64,000 nucleotides of DNA. Source: Sulfurimonas xiamenensis. GTDB lineage: Bacteria > Campylobacterota > Campylobacteria > Campylobacterales > Sulfurimonadaceae. Below, in pieces: positions 44,546 to 57,587 of the stretch (the first letter of the stretch is position 1; each line of letters begins with the position of its first letter). The notes under the pieces are model-generated. The model had not been told where the DNA came from and did no database searches. It was given only the letters and a program-made list of their open reading frames with translations. The stretch lies in the NCBI RefSeq assembly GCF_009258045.1, contig NZ_CP041166.1:558001-622000 (forward strand), read 5' to 3'. The position numbers and the translations under genes were made by a program.

Positions 44546-44927
44546 AGACAATTTTTCTTTTAAAACCTCTAAAATAAAATTTCTTCAAAAACTCTTTCAC
44601 AGATTAAGAAGCCATTAAGAATCATTTCTCTATAATTCCCCTCCACAAACAGAGAGACCTAAAGTTTAGGATTAAAAATCTAGGTTTGAGATCATTGAAA
44701 ACTAAGCAAGTAAACAGACTTTAATAACTAGAGATAGTTAGATTGGTCATTAATAAGTTTACTTAGAAATAACTAAAATAACAACAACCGTCTATTCTAT
44801 TTGGTCTCTATTTATTTAGAGATACCCAATAGTATAGATACTATACAAAGTCTATCAGATGTTCACGCACTGATAGCAACATAAAGCCAATGATTTAATA
44901 ATCTTGGGCAAAGATTAAACAACTTCA
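44546..44927 (+). promoter_or_regulatory. rRNA operon promoter and leader region
   Basis: No gene in these 382 bases. A TATAAT at 44631-44636 is preceded by AT-rich DNA (possible UP element) and followed by a C-rich discriminator, the best promoter candidate. The transcribed leader contains the 5' arm of the 16S processing stem (44689-44714), a small hairpin TCTCTA/TAGAGA at 44805-44822 and further AT-rich antiterminator-type sequence. Confidence 0.55.
44689..44714 (+). repeat. 5' arm of 16S rRNA processing stem
   Basis: These 26 bases are complementary to 46523-46548, with a single G-U wobble. The two arms bracket the 16S gene and would form the long duplex cut by RNase III during maturation. 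Confidence 0.75.
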
Positions 44928-46448
<1,521 letters not shown>

Positions 46449-46659
46449 AGAGTAAAGAGAAAACATTCGTTTGTTTATCTCATACAAAGAAAATCTCACA
46501 AGAGAAATAGTTATTTTAGTCTTTTACTTGCTTAGTTTTCAGTGATCTGTGTTCATTGATTTGTATATTTTGAAAAGATTTTTGTTTTAATCGAAGCGGG
46601 TTCTTGAATGAGTGAGAGGTTCTAACGAAGAATAAAATAAAAAGAGTTCAAAAGAAAAT
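46449..46659 (+). other. 16S to tRNA-Ala spacer
   Basis: No gene seen. It carries the 3' arm of the 16S processing stem at 46523-46548, then AT-rich sequence to the tRNA. Confidence 0.6.
46523..46548 (+). repeat. 3' arm of 16S rRNA processing stem
   Basis: Reverse complement of 44689-44714 apart from one wobble pair. Confidence 0.75.
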
Positions 46660-46735
46660 GGGGAATTAGCTCAGCTGGGAGAGCGCCTGCCTTGCACGCA
46701 GGAGGTCAGCGGTTCGATCCCGCTATTCTCCACCA
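46660..46735 (+). tRNA. tRNA-Ala(UGC)
   Basis: 76 bases with acceptor stem GGGGAAT/ATTCTCC, D-loop AGCTCAGCTGGGAGAGC, anticodon loop CTTGCAC (TGC at 46693-46695) closed by CCTGC/GCAGG, T-loop GGTTCGATCC and encoded CCA end. It is the only tRNA in the 16S-23S spacer. Confidence 0.97.
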
Positions 46736-46820
46736 TTTTTTGGAAATTTGCACTTGATAAATTTGCTCACATACATTTAGTATGCTTCGCAACCTTATCA
46801 AGCACAACTTTCTCAAAAAA

Positions 46821-46858
46821 CCAAATATAAGTCTTTAATTGAAAAGATTTATATTTGG
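46821..46858 (+). repeat. perfect-stem hairpin in the rRNA spacer
   Basis: CCAAATATAA at 46821-46830 pairs with TTATATTTGG at 46849-46858, and TCTTT pairs with AAAGA inside, giving a stem of about 16 bp around a short loop. No long T-run follows, so a processing or antitermination element is more likely than a terminator. Confidence 0.55.
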
Positions 46859-46884
46859 TTTTATACCAAAAGTTCATTAAATTA

Positions 46885-47037
46885 TCATTGTTAAAGTCAA
46901 TAAAATATAGTTATAAGAGATAACTAGAGATAAGAAGAGCGATCTTTGTATTTTCTATGTGAATCAAATTATAAATATATCAACTAAATAACTACAATTA
47001 AACAGGCACTGTCTTACATTAAGTAAGGTAGTGAACG
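46885..47037 (+). repeat. 5' arms of 23S rRNA processing stem
   Basis: Three blocks are exactly complementary to blocks after the 23S gene, in nested order: 46885-46900 with 50162-50177, 46983-46995 with 50087-50099, and 47020-47037 with 50052-50069. Together they would form the long 23S precursor stem. Confidence 0.75.
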
Positions 47038-47048
47038 CAACATAGAAT

Positions 47049-50045
<2,997 letters not shown>

Positions 50046-50051
50046 ACATAT

Positions 50052-50177
50052 CGTTCACTACCTTACTTAGTGTATAGGTGTCTGAAGTAGTTATTTAGTG
50101 ATTAGTGATTAGTCGGCGGTTTTACCTAACCCCTAACATCTAAACCCTAAACCCTGAAATGTTGACTTTAACAATGA
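50052..50177 (+). repeat. 3' arms of 23S rRNA processing stem
   Basis: Blocks 50052-50069, 50087-50099 and 50162-50177 pair with the arms before the 23S gene. Between them are short direct repeats (TTAGTGA) and a C-rich CCCTAA-like stretch (about 50125-50156) without recognisable function. Confidence 0.7.
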
Positions 50178-50242
50178 AAATCTTCTCTAAACCAAGAGCA
50201 ATCATTTTTAAGTACACACAATAAAGTGTATTTAAATGTGAT

Positions 50243-50363
50243 TGTCTAGGTGGCTATAGAGAGAGGGAAACGCCTGGCCCCATTCCGAACCCAGAAGCTA
50301 AGCCTCTCATCGCTGATAATACTGCATCTTTCAGGTGTGGAAATGTAGGTCGCTGCCTAGTTG
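50243..50363 (+). rRNA. rrf: 5S ribosomal RNA
   Basis: Contains the conserved CCCCATTCCGAACCCAGAAG core and a terminal helix formed by TGTCTAGG at the 5' side and CCTAGTTGA at the 3' side. About 120 bases. Followed by T-rich sequence (ATTTCTTCTTTTAAT) that could end the operon. Confidence 0.93.
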
Positions 50364-50452
50364 ATCATTTCTTCTTTTAATTATACAATCACATTTTCAT
50401 ATAATTTTTTCTAAAAGACTTAATTTACAATATCTTTAAAATAAAATTTATA

Positions 50453-50458
50453 TATAAT
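50453..50458 (+). promoter_or_regulatory. candidate -10 box upstream of ung
   Basis: TATAAT 27 bases before the ung ATG, in the AT-rich spacer after 5S rRNA; AGGAT precedes the ATG. No convincing -35. Confidence 0.4.
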
Positions 50459-50484
50459 CAATCAATTACTTTTATAGGATTCTA

Positions 50485-51150
50485 ATGATACTTAATAATG
50501 AATGGCATACTTTTTTAGAGGATGAATTTTCAAAAGATTACTTTATAAAACTTCAGCGATTTATAGAGTTAGAGTACAAAACAAAAACAGTATTTCCAAA
50601 ATATGAAAATATTTTTAGAGCCTTTAATCTTCTAAATCCTGATGATGTCAAAGTTGTAATAATAGGGCAGGACCCATATCACGGTCATAATCAGGCAAAC
50701 GGACTCGCTTTTTCAGTTTGTGATGAGTGTAAGATCCCTCCATCGCTGGTCAATATTTTTAAAGAATTGCAAGATGATGTACATTGTGCTGCGCCTACAA
50801 ACGGTAATTTGACTAAATGGGCAATGCAGGGTGTTTTGCTTATTAACAGTGTTCTTACTGTTGTAGAGGCTAATCCTAATTCACATAAAAATGTGGGGTG
50901 GGAAAGATTTACAGACTTGGTTATTAGTAGATTATCCTTAAGATACGAGGGCATAGTTTTTGTTTTATGGGGAGCTCCGTCTCAGAAAAAGGAGAGACTT
51001 ATTGATACAAAAAAGCATCTTGTTCTAAAGGCACCTCACCCCTCACCACTCTCTTCATATCGCGGATTTTTTGGCTCTAAGCCTTTTTCACAATCAAACT
51101 CTTATCTTAAGACTCATGATAAAGAGGAGATTGATTGGTGTCTTAATTGA
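50485..51150 (+). CDS. ung: uracil-DNA glycosylase
   Basis: 221 residues. Catalytic motif GQDPYHGHNQANGLAFSV with the water-activating Asp, and the DNA-intercalation motif HPSPLSSYRGFFG near 185. Removes uracil from DNA as the first step of base excision repair. The last 8 bases overlap the end of the convergent gene. Confidence 0.96.
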   Translation: MILNNEWHTFLEDEFSKDYFIKLQRFIELEYKTKTVFPKYENIFRAFNLLNPDDVKVVIIGQDPYHGHNQANGLAFSVCDECKIPPSLVNIFKELQDDVHCAAPTNGNLTKWAMQGVLLINSVLTVVEANPNSHKNVGWERFTDLVISRLSLRYEGIVFVLWGAPSQKKERLIDTKKHLVLKAPHPSPLSSYRGFFGSKPFSQSNSYLKTHDKEEIDWCLN

Positions 51151-52147
51151 TTCTGAATTTTGCCGTTGCACTCAGGTGGTCAGAGTAGCCTTTGCCTTTG
51201 TGTTTTCGCACTTTTGCACGAGATACTTCCCATCGGTTTATGCTCTTTTTTTTAAAGAGATACTCTTTGTCAAAATTTGAGATGCTGCCATGGATATATG
51301 ATATATCTTTCTCGTCTAATAGGGGCTGAGAGATAAGTATATTGTCTAAAACCTCTTTTTTACCTCTGTATATATATGTGTATCTATCCTCTCTGTCTGC
51401 ATCGTACCAGAGGTTATAGAAGCTATCTTGTGCATACTTTACTTTTGAAGCTCTATCTCTTTGATTGATGGTTCCCAGTATGTGGTTTATCCCAGTTATT
51501 CCGTCAGTGTCATTATGTTTTCTTTTTCTTTTGAACTTTATATACTCTTCATAGTCTGAGTTAAAATCTCCGAGTAAGATGATATTTTTGTCAAACCCTA
51601 TCTCAGAGACCCTCTTTTTAAGCGCTTTTGCAGAGATTATTCGTCTGCTCTCGGCTCCAGATTTTGATTTCCAGTGATTTACGAAAATATATAACTCTTT
51701 GCCGTTAACTATAAATTTGTTCTCCAAGATGTTTCTATACTCTAAAGTCTGCGTCACGCTTACTTCTTTGGAGTAGACAAAGGGAATTTTGCTAAGAAGC
51801 GCTACTTTTATAGTGGTATCTTTTTTATCTGCGATGCTGTAGTACTGGTAATAGAGTCCATGCTGTTTTAGCGTAAACCTCAAATCAAGCAGTGCCTGAA
51901 GCGATTCAACCTCTTGAAGGGCTATTATGTCCGCATCTATCTCTTTTATGACCTGTGAAATATTGTGCAGCTTTATTTTGTAGTTTTTTTGGTTCCAAAG
52001 AGAAGGTCCGTTTGGAATATATTCACTGTACTCATGTCCGCTTTTTTGCAAATCAAAGAGATTCTCTACATTATAGGTCGCTATTTTCAAAATCTTCTCT
52101 CCAAAAAGTGTTGCGCAGAACAAGAGAGCCAAAAGTAGGTGTCTCAA
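51143..52147 (-). CDS. endonuclease/exonuclease/phosphatase family protein, exported
   Basis: 334 residues with a signal peptide (LLLALLFCATLFG). Family motifs: ATYNVENLFD near 25, ALQEVES with the metal-binding Glu, FVNHWKSKSG, LGDFNSDYEEY and the C-terminal SDHLSA. Likely a periplasmic or secreted metal-dependent nuclease or phosphodiesterase; substrate unknown. Follows the M3 peptidase gene by one base on the same strand and converges with ung. Confidence 0.82.
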   Translation of the reverse strand: MRHLLLALLFCATLFGEKILKIATYNVENLFDLQKSGHEYSEYIPNGPSLWNQKNYKIKLHNISQVIKEIDADIIALQEVESLQALLDLRFTLKQHGLYYQYYSIADKKDTTIKVALLSKIPFVYSKEVSVTQTLEYRNILENKFIVNGKELYIFVNHWKSKSGAESRRIISAKALKKRVSEIGFDKNIILLGDFNSDYEEYIKFKRKRKHNDTDGITGINHILGTINQRDRASKVKYAQDSFYNLWYDADREDRYTYIYRGKKEVLDNILISQPLLDEKDISYIHGSISNFDKEYLFKKKSINRWEVSRAKVRKHKGKGYSDHLSATAKFRIN

Positions 52148-52148
52148 A

Positions 52149-54098
52149 CTATATAATCCCGTTTAGACGAAGCAGACTATCAGGGTTTGGCTCACGATCC
52201 ATCAGCTCTTTAAAGAGTATGTCCATGCTTTTTGCACCGCCGCCTTCGAGAATAATATGGAGATATTTTTCAGCGATCTTGGAGTCAAATATCCCCTCTT
52301 CTACAACACCAAAAAATGCATCTGCACTTAAAACTTCTGCCCATTTGTAACTGTAGTATCCTGCTGCATAACCTCCTGCAAAAATATGAGAAAAGCCGTT
52401 TTGAAACTTGTTGTAAGATGGCGGTTTTATAAGTGCCGTCTCTTGTCTGATGGAGTCTAGGAGATTTTGAATAGCATCACCTTGATAGAGTTTTGTGTGT
52501 AGTTTAAAATCAAAAAGCGAGAACTCAAGCTGTCTTAGCATTCCAAGAGCAGAGAGGAAATTCTTGCTCTTTACCAACTTTTCTATCATCTCATCTGGAA
52601 TGATCTCTTCTGTTTTGTAGTGGCGTGCAAAGAGTTTTAACACACTCGGCTCGTAGGCAAAGTTCTCCAAAAATTGCGATGGAAACTCTACTGCATCCCA
52701 CTCTACACCGTTTACGCCGCTTACTTCATTCTCGGCTACATTGCTTAACATATGATGCAGAGCGTGCCCCATCTCATGAAAAAGAGTCACGACATCATCA
52801 TGTCTTAGAAGTGATGGGCTTTTGCTTGAAGATGGCGGAAAATTACATACTATTACGGCTGAGGCGAGTTGCTCTTTGCCCTTCTCATCTTTGCAGTGGG
52901 TCTGGAAGTTGTTCATCCAAGCGCCCCCTTGCTTTCCCTTTCTGGCTTCGAGGTCAAGATAGAGCCTCGCTTTTAATTTGTTATCAAGATAGAGATCATA
53001 AGAGGTTGCTTTTTTATGCCACAGCTCCTCTTCTACCTTTTTAAAGCTTATTCCAAAAAGTTTGTTTAAAAATTCAAACATCCCGTCTAAAACGCTCTTT
53101 TGCTCAAAATAGGGACGATACTCCTCTTCATCGATCTCATATTTCTCTTTTTTGAGTATCTCGCTGTAGTAGGCGCTATCAAAGCTCTGAAGCGGCTTTT
53201 TTGCTATCTTTTGAAGTTCCTCTAGCTCTTTTTTTGCCTGTGCTTTAGAGTTTGAAACCAGCTTTTCTAAAAAATCGACAACGCTCTTCTCATTTTTTGC
53301 CATCTTGCTTGCAAGAGAGTATGAGGCGTAGTTTTTAAAGCCTAAAAGAGAGCTCATCTCATCTTTTAGCGATAAGAGTTCATCTATTATCTTGGCATTT
53401 TGCGGTGCTCTTGTGACATAGGCGCGGTAAAGCTTCTCTCTTATCTTCTCATTTTTGCCGTAGGTTATATAGGCGATATATGAAGGCATTTGAAGTGTAA
53501 ATCTATATTTTGTGACTCCATCTTCTTTAAATTTTGCGCTCTCTTTATCACTCTGCGGCAATCCCTCTACATCTTTTGGGTCATCTACAATATACTCGTA
53601 CTCGTTTGTAGCATCAAGAAGGTTCTGAGAGAAGTTATTTGATAGCTCACTCTTCTTTATGTTTATCTCCCCGAGCCTTGCTTTGCTCTTTTCATCAAGA
53701 TGTGCACCGCTTAGTTCAAAGTTTAGTATATTGAGCTCCAAAACCCTTTTTTGTTCCTGGTTTAGACTCTTTTGTTCTTTTTTTTCTATCTCTTTGTAAG
53801 CTTTGTAAATATCTAGATTTTGAGATAGCTTTGTAGAGTACTCTGTTATGATAGGCAGTGAAGCTGCATATATCTTTTGCGTCTGTTTCGTGTTTTTAAC
53901 GGAGTTTAGATGTGAGAGCGGAGTGAAAAACTGCTCCAGGTGCTCATCCATCATCTCAAGCGGTTTTACAAAGTTTGCAAAACTCTTCTCTTTTATCTTT
54001 AAGAGCTTCTGTACTTTTTTATTGTTGTTCTCTACTCTCTCTTTGAGCTCTTTGATAAAGCTCTTTAGTTCTACTTTAAACTCTGGAAATTTACTCAT
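52149..54098 (-). CDS. prlC: M3-family oligopeptidase A (thimet-type)
   Basis: 649 residues, cytoplasmic. Zinc motif HEMGH at residues 441-445 (TLFHEMGHALHHM) with the downstream Glu expected in VEFPSQFLENF, and the conserved GGYAAGYYSYKWAEVL and SGVNGVEWDAVEFPSQ segments of oligopeptidase A. Degrades short peptides, including signal-peptide fragments. Two bases after the trypsin-like protease gene, thus likely cotranscribed with it. Confidence 0.92.
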   Translation of the reverse strand: MSKFPEFKVELKSFIKELKERVENNNKKVQKLLKIKEKSFANFVKPLEMMDEHLEQFFTPLSHLNSVKNTKQTQKIYAASLPIITEYSTKLSQNLDIYKAYKEIEKKEQKSLNQEQKRVLELNILNFELSGAHLDEKSKARLGEINIKKSELSNNFSQNLLDATNEYEYIVDDPKDVEGLPQSDKESAKFKEDGVTKYRFTLQMPSYIAYITYGKNEKIREKLYRAYVTRAPQNAKIIDELLSLKDEMSSLLGFKNYASYSLASKMAKNEKSVVDFLEKLVSNSKAQAKKELEELQKIAKKPLQSFDSAYYSEILKKEKYEIDEEEYRPYFEQKSVLDGMFEFLNKLFGISFKKVEEELWHKKATSYDLYLDNKLKARLYLDLEARKGKQGGAWMNNFQTHCKDEKGKEQLASAVIVCNFPPSSSKSPSLLRHDDVVTLFHEMGHALHHMLSNVAENEVSGVNGVEWDAVEFPSQFLENFAYEPSVLKLFARHYKTEEIIPDEMIEKLVKSKNFLSALGMLRQLEFSLFDFKLHTKLYQGDAIQNLLDSIRQETALIKPPSYNKFQNGFSHIFAGGYAAGYYSYKWAEVLSADAFFGVVEEGIFDSKIAEKYLHIILEGGGAKSMDILFKELMDREPNPDSLLRLNGII

Positions 54099-54100
54099 AT

Positions 54101-55192
54101 TTAATCGTCCTCTTCATCTCTTTTTTGTTTTGTTGCGCCAAATCTCTCTATCAAAATATCATCATACTCGTTTGCTTTTTTAAAAAGCCTCTCCATTGCT
54201 GTTTTTCCCTCTTTTAGTGTTAATGAGGAGTCAATTATAAGGTAAGAGAGATAGATGAAATTCTCATTTATGGAAAAACGGAGGTAGGAGAGATTGTTGT
54301 TCTCGTTCAATAAAAAATCATAAATTTCAGATATATTTTTTTGAGGTATCACGCAAAGCTTTGAATCAGCTATGATAATTCCGTTGTCGTAGTAATTTAT
54401 CTCGATACGCGCACTACCATGATCAACTCTCCATGAGGCTTGAGATCTTCTGGCAAGTGTTACATTTACATCTAAAGACTCCAATATCTCTTCAAGTAAC
54501 TTTGTGCTGCCAATTGGGTTGTACCCATTTCTTCGCAGCTTTGCGATCTCCAGTTTGCTTCCGCACTCAGGGCAGTAGTCGTTTTTTATATTCTCTTCTT
54601 TTATCAGGTTCTTACAAAATGGGCATTTTATGATATTTTGAGCATTTATGTTTTTGTACTCTTTTAGCGCTTCATCAACATAAAAGTATGGAAGGGCAAA
54701 GCCCAGATTGTTGGAGTTTTGTATAATGAATGTATTTACTCCGATAACCTCACCATCCGTGTTTAAAAGTGGTCCGCCGCTGTTTCCGGGATTTATAGCA
54801 GCATCAATCTGAACATACTCAAGCTCCCCGTATATCCTTGAAGCTTTTGATACTATCCCCTCCGTAGCGCTGTAATGAAGTCCGTAAGGGTGACCAATGG
54901 CGACAACAGTGTCTCCGTTTTGCACTCTTTTAGTAGAGAGGATAAGGGGATTTTTAGGTTTTATAAAATCAAAGCTTATAAAAGCGAGATCAAAATATGC
55001 ATCGTCGTATACTACTTTAGCGATGCTTCTTTTGATCTTTTTGGCACTGATCACTACCTCTTTAAGTCCTGCAACTACATGTGAGTTTGTAATGATAAGG
55101 TCATCAACTATAAAACCCGTGCCGCTTCCGTATGGGGTCATGATCTGTATAATATTTTCGGCGTAAGTACCCAGTATGGCTTGCGTATTCAT
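54101..55192 (-). CDS. trypsin-like serine protease with zinc ribbon and C-terminal YbjN-like domain
   Basis: 363 residues, no signal peptide, so apparently cytoplasmic. Protease domain 1-180 with catalytic triad H38 (TNSHVV), D68 (YFDLAFI) and S138 (NPGNSGGP), of the DegP/HtrA chymotrypsin fold but without a PDZ domain. A zinc ribbon follows with C190, C193, C207 and C210, then about 130 residues with a YbjN or chaperone-like alpha/beta pattern (RVDHGSARIEINYY). Three bases from the unknown gene upstream and two from the peptidase gene downstream, suggesting a protein-turnover operon. Confidence 0.78.
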   Translation of the reverse strand: MNTQAILGTYAENIIQIMTPYGSGTGFIVDDLIITNSHVVAGLKEVVISAKKIKRSIAKVVYDDAYFDLAFISFDFIKPKNPLILSTKRVQNGDTVVAIGHPYGLHYSATEGIVSKASRIYGELEYVQIDAAINPGNSGGPLLNTDGEVIGVNTFIIQNSNNLGFALPYFYVDEALKEYKNINAQNIIKCPFCKNLIKEENIKNDYCPECGSKLEIAKLRRNGYNPIGSTKLLEEILESLDVNVTLARRSQASWRVDHGSARIEINYYDNGIIIADSKLCVIPQKNISEIYDFLLNENNNLSYLRFSINENFIYLSYLIIDSSLTLKEGKTAMERLFKKANEYDDILIERFGATKQKRDEEDD

Positions 55193-55194
55193 GG

Positions 55195-56508
55195 CTATAT
55201 CTCTTCAAAATCAAGATTTTTAAGTTGCAGATAAAAGCTGTTGCTAAACTCGTTTAGGGATGTAAAGTTAAGTTTGTCACCAAAGGGTTTTAGCATTTTA
55301 TAACGGCTTTGGTAAGGCGAAATGATATCCTCTATTTTTGAGATAATAGCTTTTTTTGAAAATGTTGCTTCTTGTTCATTGTAAAGCGTGTCGTATCCGA
55401 GTGCTTTGAAAAAAGCGGGATTTTGAATCTCAACAAGTGTGTGAAGAAGAGCTTTTGTAACCGGATGAAGCCCGTAGTTGTAAAGTAGATAGAGCGCAAC
55501 ATATTTGTACATTGTAGGAATGACCTGATTGTATCTGTTGTTTTTGTACCATCTTATCTTTGCAAGAGATTCGTTTATAAAGATTTCTATCTCTTCATGA
55601 GGCGATTTATCACTTGGGTTGAAGGTGTATTTAGCGTCATAAAAGTTTGTCTTAAACTCTTCAAAATTCATCTCATGAAGTTCGTTTATATACTTTCTGA
55701 TCTCTTCGTTCTTTGATTCGACAGTGAGGTTTTCATCGCTAAAGTACTCAGTGATCTTTTTGCTTGATTTTTGGAAAATGCCATACTTCGGTACGATGAG
55801 ATAATCTATTTTAAAAATAAGATACAGAAGAATAAATGACTGCATAGCAGCATTGTCGTTTGATGGAAGCGTGGCAATTTTGGCGTTTATTTCATCAATC
55901 CATCTTTGCATAAAGTCGTACTTTAGTCTCAGCTCCTCTTCATCCATACTCTTTAAATGTTTTATATCTTCTAGAGTAATCTTAGGGAATTCGCTTTTTG
56001 TATACTCTTTGTCAAAGTCGGAATTGAGAGCTATTTCTCTTAATGGGTAAAAAACTTTTTGAGGTGTCATTGTAATATTGTCAAGATATAGTTTTAATTT
56101 TATATATTCATTATCGCTGAAATAGTAAGCGTATGTCAGTTGATAGTTTCTTTCTAAAAGCAGTCGTTTAAGTGCAACATTTGCCAATGTTTTTTTTGTA
56201 ATAATAACTTCTGCATAGAGATTCTCTTTTGTTATTGTTCCTGTAATTCTAGCAGTTCCCTGAAATATCTCAAAGTTTAGCTTATTATCTTTTTTTACAA
56301 TAATAACATTTTGGTTTGATTGGCCATTTGAAAAATTTTCAAGTGATTTGAAAAAGTACTCATATGCATTTAAAATCTCTTTTTTTTCAAATGCTTCATA
56401 GGATTTGTTGAATAAATTTTCTTCATCTTTGCAAAGAGATGCATTTATGCCTCTTCCGAATGAGTGTTTTATTTCTGTTTTTGTTTGAAAAAAATTTAAC
56501 CAACCCAT
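55195..56508 (-). CDS. hypothetical protein preceding the zinc-ribbon protease
   Basis: 437 residues, no signal peptide or clear membrane helix and no family recognised. Mostly helical; an early part (NKSYEAFEKKEILNAYEYFF) resembles a TPR-like helix pair, a middle beta region (EIFQGTARITGTITKENLYA) looks like a YbjN-type fold, and the rest is Lys/Glu/Asn-rich helix with many aromatic residues. The similar alpha/beta segment in the adjacent protease suggests the two proteins could share a fold or interact. First gene of a four-gene reverse run. Confidence 0.6.
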   Translation of the reverse strand: MGWLNFFQTKTEIKHSFGRGINASLCKDEENLFNKSYEAFEKKEILNAYEYFFKSLENFSNGQSNQNVIIVKKDNKLNFEIFQGTARITGTITKENLYAEVIITKKTLANVALKRLLLERNYQLTYAYYFSDNEYIKLKLYLDNITMTPQKVFYPLREIALNSDFDKEYTKSEFPKITLEDIKHLKSMDEEELRLKYDFMQRWIDEINAKIATLPSNDNAAMQSFILLYLIFKIDYLIVPKYGIFQKSSKKITEYFSDENLTVESKNEEIRKYINELHEMNFEEFKTNFYDAKYTFNPSDKSPHEEIEIFINESLAKIRWYKNNRYNQVIPTMYKYVALYLLYNYGLHPVTKALLHTLVEIQNPAFFKALGYDTLYNEQEATFSKKAIISKIEDIISPYQSRYKMLKPFGDKLNFTSLNEFSNSFYLQLKNLDFEEI

Positions 56509-56770
56509 AAACTCTCTTTAAAAAAAATATATAGACAGTATTATAGTAAAAGCATCTTTATAATAGGTTAGAAATAGACTTACACTCTATTTAGAAGTTG
56601 TTTATCATGGCTTATTTGATTATAGATTTGAAAGTATTTTAAAAACATAACAATTGCATAAAATTTATACAATATAGTTGATTAAAAAATATTCTTATAA
56701 TGTAAAATTCTTGTACTACTATATTTTAGTGTATAAAAAAAGTAAAAATATTTACAACATGGAGTCTATT

Positions 56771-57583
56771 ATGTCCTATTTAGTCCCTACAGAGTTTGTT
56801 ACAAAAATGGTTGACGCAGGCGAGTCAAAAGTCTATATGTCAACAAAAGATACGCTCATCAGAGCTTTTATGGCAGGAGCTATTTTGGCACTTGCGGCGG
56901 CTTTTGCTATAACTGTTACGATGAAGACGGGTTCACCGCTTGTAGGTGCGATGCTTTTTCCTGTTGGTTTTATCATGCTCTATCTTATGGGTTTTGACCT
57001 TTTAACGGGTGTTTTTGTTCTTGTTCCTCTCGCACTCATCGACAAACGCCCTGGGGTTACGGTGAATCAGGTTCTTAGAAACTGGGGGTTTGTTTTTGTT
57101 GGTAACTTTGCAGGTGCGCTCCTTGTGGCGTTTATGATTTCGTTTATACTCACATACGGGTATCAGATAGAAACAGGTGAAGTCGGCAAAAAAATAGGCT
57201 CAATAGGTGAAGCCAGAACGCTTGGATATCAAGAACACGGTATTTGGGGCTGGATGACGGTTTTTATCCGTGGGATGCTTTGTAACTGGATGGTCTCCAT
57301 GGGTGTTGTCGGGGCGATGATTTCAACTACTGTAAGCGGAAAAGCAATTGCGATGTGGATGCCTGTCATGCTCTTTTTCTTTATGGGCTTTGAACACTCT
57401 ATTGTTAACATGTTTTTGTTTCCATTCTCTATGATTATGGGCGGTGACTTTACTGTGGGGGATTATCTTCTGTGGAACGAGCTTCCCGTTGCTCTTGGAA
57501 ACCTTGTCGGCGGGCTTGCATTTACAGGACTAACTCTTTATGCAACCCATGTTAAAACGGGTGCGAAAAGAAAATTAAACTGA
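56771..57583 (+). CDS. formate/nitrite channel (FocA/NirC family)
   Basis: 270 residues from ATG 56771, chosen for GGAGT 5 bases upstream; the frame runs 31 codons further up without family similarity, and ATG 56759 is an alternative. Six hydrophobic segments with FNT signatures (FMAGAILALAAAFAI, PVGFIMLYLMGFDLLTG, RGMLCNWMVSMGV, GFEHSIVNMF). Pentameric inner-membrane channel for small anions. The neighbours, a nitrite reductase and a kinase/phosphatase, point to nitrite import. The 262-base spacer upstream contains TATAAT at 56696. Confidence 0.88.
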   Translation: MSYLVPTEFVTKMVDAGESKVYMSTKDTLIRAFMAGAILALAAAFAITVTMKTGSPLVGAMLFPVGFIMLYLMGFDLLTGVFVLVPLALIDKRPGVTVNQVLRNWGFVFVGNFAGALLVAFMISFILTYGYQIETGEVGKKIGSIGEARTLGYQEHGIWGWMTVFIRGMLCNWMVSMGVVGAMISTTVSGKAIAMWMPVMLFFFMGFEHSIVNMFLFPFSMIMGGDFTVGDYLLWNELPVALGNLVGGLAFTGLTLYATHVKTGAKRKLN

Positions 57584-57587
57584 TAGT

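Larger units (their letters stand above)
46736..47048 (+). other. tRNA-Ala to 23S spacer
   Basis: No second tRNA is present; in particular no tRNA-Ile can be found. The stretch holds an imperfect inverted repeat (around CTTGATAA at 46753 and TTATCAAG at 46794), the hairpin at 46821-46858 and the 5' arms of the 23S processing stem. Confidence 0.6.

Noticed and set aside
46821..46858. Hairpin in the rRNA spacer as a transcription terminator
   Set aside because: It lies inside the rRNA operon, before 23S, and is not followed by a long T-run.
50125..50156. Telomere-like CCCTAA runs after the 23S gene
   Set aside because: Only three or four degenerate units in a rapidly changing rRNA spacer; no sign of a chromosome end or integration.
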